DNA of 64,000 bases, from assembly GCF_013167215.1 (NCBI RefSeq), contig NZ_JABJWY010000034.1:1116001-1180000 (forward strand), read 5' to 3'. How positions within the stretch are numbered: the stretch's first letter is position 1; each line of letters opens with the position of its first letter. A program made the translations under genes and the position numbers. Of this stretch, positions 62,392-64,000 are shown piece by piece. The stretch comes from Sphingobacterium prati (lineage in GTDB: Bacteria > Bacteroidota > Bacteroidia > Sphingobacteriales > Sphingobacteriaceae). A model generated the notes under the pieces. That model was not told the DNA's origin. It saw only the letters and a list, made by a program, of their open reading frames with translations, and made no database searches.

Positions 62392-63525
62392 TTATTTAGT
62401 GGCGATGTCGATGATATCCGCCACAAAAGATTTGGGACGATAGTTGCGGTCAAACAATAAAGGATAATCCCTCCTACCCGGTACTGGCCAGTTATTTTTC
62501 CAAGAATCGCCATCTGTGACACCCCATACCGTAACGCGGTCGATTTTATCCCGATGTTTGAGGAATAATGCAAAAAAGTCCTTATAGCGTTGCCCAAGCA
62601 GCAGCTCCTTGTCTTTTGGTAATCCTTTTGCGTAGGGGTCCAACTGTTTGTTGTATGTAAAGCGGGTGCTTACTTCAGCACCTCGAGTCTGCTTCGGAGC
62701 AGGTAGTACCGAGATCTCCATTTCCGTTATCATGACCTTAACGCCGAGGGCAGAAAAAGCCAGCAGGCTATTTTCAAAATCCGACAACGCTGGATAATCG
62801 ATATTTAAATGGCCCTGCATGCCTATTCCATCAATTTTACCCCCTTTTTCCTGCAGCTTGCGCACCATGCTGACCACCCCTTTTCGCCTGCCTTCCAAAA
62901 ACATTGAATAATCGTTATAGTACAGCTCAGCATCCGGATCGGCCTCATGGGCAAACTGAAAGGCCAGGCGCACAAAGTCCTCGCCGATAATCTGATAGAA
63001 TTTACTTTGCCGCCATTCACCATTGTCCAAGATGGCTTCGTTGACCACATCCCAGCCTTTTATACGGCCTTTATAGCGAGACAGCACGGTATGTATATGT
63101 TTGCGCATCCGTTCGATAAGCACTTCTTTGGATACCTCTTTGCCTTCCTTATCCTTAAAAAACCAACCCGGTGCCTGGGAATGCCAGATCAGTGTATGAC
63201 CAATCAGGCGCATCCCGTGTTTTTCGCCGTATTCAACAAAACGATCCGCATCTTTGAAGTTAAATTCCCCTTCCCGTGGCTGTAAATACATTGCCTTCAT
63301 GCAATTCTCTGCAGTGATTGTATTAAATTGGCTTTCGATCAAGGCTTTGGCTTTGCTGTCCTTTTCATAAATCTGATTCAGATTGAGAGCGGTTCCTATA
63401 GCAAACTTGTCGGCAAAAGCAGCTTTTAATGCCAGTCTCTCCGTTGCTTGCTGTGCTGTCAGGCCCCCGCTTGACAACAACATGAATCCTGCGACCAACA
63501 TCGCCAGCTTTTTTGTTTTTTTCAT
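62392..63525 (-). CDS. GH10 endo-1,4-beta-xylanase, single domain
   Basis: 377 residues, signal peptide ending LTAQQ (about residue 25), no lipobox, so probably periplasmic. Catalytic acid/base Glu163 in WDVVNEAI and nucleophile Glu268 in ITEMEI; NCMKAMYLQP and GHTLIWHSQ are the family substrate-site blocks. Unlike the surface GH10 at 3780 it has no CBM insertion, which fits shortening of imported oligosaccharides. 32 bp after the symporter stop. Confidence 0.95.
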   Translation of the reverse strand: MKKTKKLAMLVAGFMLLSSGGLTAQQATERLALKAAFADKFAIGTALNLNQIYEKDSKAKALIESQFNTITAENCMKAMYLQPREGEFNFKDADRFVEYGEKHGMRLIGHTLIWHSQAPGWFFKDKEGKEVSKEVLIERMRKHIHTVLSRYKGRIKGWDVVNEAILDNGEWRQSKFYQIIGEDFVRLAFQFAHEADPDAELYYNDYSMFLEGRRKGVVSMVRKLQEKGGKIDGIGMQGHLNIDYPALSDFENSLLAFSALGVKVMITEMEISVLPAPKQTRGAEVSTRFTYNKQLDPYAKGLPKDKELLLGQRYKDFFALFLKHRDKIDRVTVWGVTDGDSWKNNWPVPGRRDYPLLFDRNYRPKSFVADIIDIATK

Positions 63526-63557
63526 ATAAATAATCTGTTATTTCCTTATTCCTGTTT

Positions 63558-64000
63558 TTAAGGCATTTCAGCCTCCCTACCTGCTGACCTTCTACGGTGG
63601 AGTTCATCCTGCAATCGCTCATTAACCTGTTTTGTGATCGGGTAAAACAAAAGTGCCAGCATTCCAAACACAAAGGTCACGGCCGGTATGATACTGGCAC
63701 TCAACCGGATGCCCAGGATGGCATAGTCATCCTGCACAACATTGGCTACAAATCCGAAGGAGCCTATAAAGGAGCCACATAATGCACCACCGATACCCAA
63801 TCCGGCTTTCAGTGCAAATACGATCCCGGCAAATACAAAGCCTGTTGCCCTACGGTGATTTTTCCACTCGGAATAATCCGCTACATCGCCCATCATTGCC
63901 CATAGCAATGGAATGGTAGGCGCATAAGCTAAACTTTTCAATATATTGATCACGAAGAGGCTAACGATGGCGTTTTTGGGGACGAAGAACAACATAGCCG
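63558..64000 (-). CDS. GPH-family sugar:cation symporter, C-terminal part (cut by window edge)
   Basis: The frame is open to base 64000 and stops at 63558; about 147 residues of an MFS/GPH (glycoside-pentoside-hexuronide) protein are visible. It has four membrane segments and the family block PLLWAMMGDVADYSEWKNHRRATGF, with its charged cytoplasmic loop. The tail is charged (QVNERLQDELHRRRS). In this operon it should carry xylo-oligosaccharides across the inner membrane to the cytoplasmic GH43. The N-terminal two thirds lie outside the window. Confidence 0.93.
   Translation of the reverse strand, partial: AMLFFVPKNAIVSLFVINILKSLAYAPTIPLLWAMMGDVADYSEWKNHRRATGFVFAGIVFALKAGLGIGGALCGSFIGSFGFVANVVQDDYAILGIRLSASIIPAVTFVFGMLALLFYPITKQVNERLQDELHRRRSAGREAEMP

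Noticed and set aside
1..64000. tRNA, rRNA, CRISPR arrays, insertion sequences, integrases or prophage genes
   Set aside because: None could be recognised on either strand; SusC plug and barrel similarity between the four copies was the only long-range repetition noticed and reflects paralogy.

Overview
The window reads as chromosome of a polysaccharide-degrading Bacteroidota, most probably a Sphingobacterium-like member of the Sphingobacteriaceae. The grounds are four SusC/SusD-type pairs, LPxTG-free lipoproteins with short Bacteroidota lipoboxes, ECF sigma/FecR anti-sigma pairs, LytS/LytTR regulators, TTTG/TAnnTTTG-type promoters and near absence of Shine-Dalgarno sequences. No rRNA, tRNA, insertion sequence, integrase or CRISPR array was seen.

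Layout. (1) 1-8201, + strand: the tail of a xylan utilisation locus, with the end of a susC, susD, a DUF1735 surface lipoprotein, a GH10 endoxylanase carrying an inserted carbohydrate-binding region, a GH5 enzyme with a ricin-type lectin domain and a CE6 acetylxylan esterase. (2) 8261-20516, - strand: an ECF sigma / FecR / STN-SusC / SusD / DUF4843 / PKD-like / TlpA operon, followed after a terminator by a separately transcribed GH29 alpha-L-fucosidase. (3) 20805-29574: a periplasmic trypsin-like protease with a nested PDZ domain, an AraC regulator, an aldo/keto reductase, a small beta-barrel, two tandem LytS-type sensor kinases with one LytTR response regulator, and another beta-barrel protein. 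(4) 29872-37460, - strand: a SusC/SusD pair without enzymes, an AraC regulator, and a cytochrome c lipoprotein flanked by two small related cysteine-motif membrane proteins. (5) 37718-39182: a metallophosphoesterase lipoprotein overlapping an outer-membrane barrel gene. (6) 39263-49971, + strand: an iron/xenosiderophore locus resembling XusABC of Bacteroides: ECF sigma, short anti-sigma, two DUF4374 propeller lipoproteins around a TonB-dependent receptor, a DUF4198 protein, a PepSY membrane protein and a second TonB-type barrel. (7) 50196-64000, - strand: the second xylan block, running from the right edge inward: GPH symporter (cut by the edge), GH10, cytoplasmic GH43, GH67 alpha-glucuronidase, secreted GH43, SusC, SusD and a SASA-type acetylesterase.

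How it works together (inference from families): blocks 1 and 7 would cover glucuronoxylan from surface endo-cleavage (GH10, GH5) and deacetylation (CE6, SASA) through SusCD import to removal of methylglucuronic acid (GH67), arabinose/xylose (GH43s) and inner-membrane uptake (GPH symporter). Block 2 looks like a sigma/anti-sigma-controlled glycan or glycopeptide uptake system, block 6 an iron-starvation system. The most unusual items are the nested degenerate protease, the sensor-kinase pair in which one partner has lost its nucleotide-binding glycines, the paired CxGxC mini-proteins beside a cytochrome c, and the Xus-like locus with duplicated siderophore-binding lipoproteins and its own sigma pair but no STN receptor. 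All calls are from reading the sequence; no database search was run.
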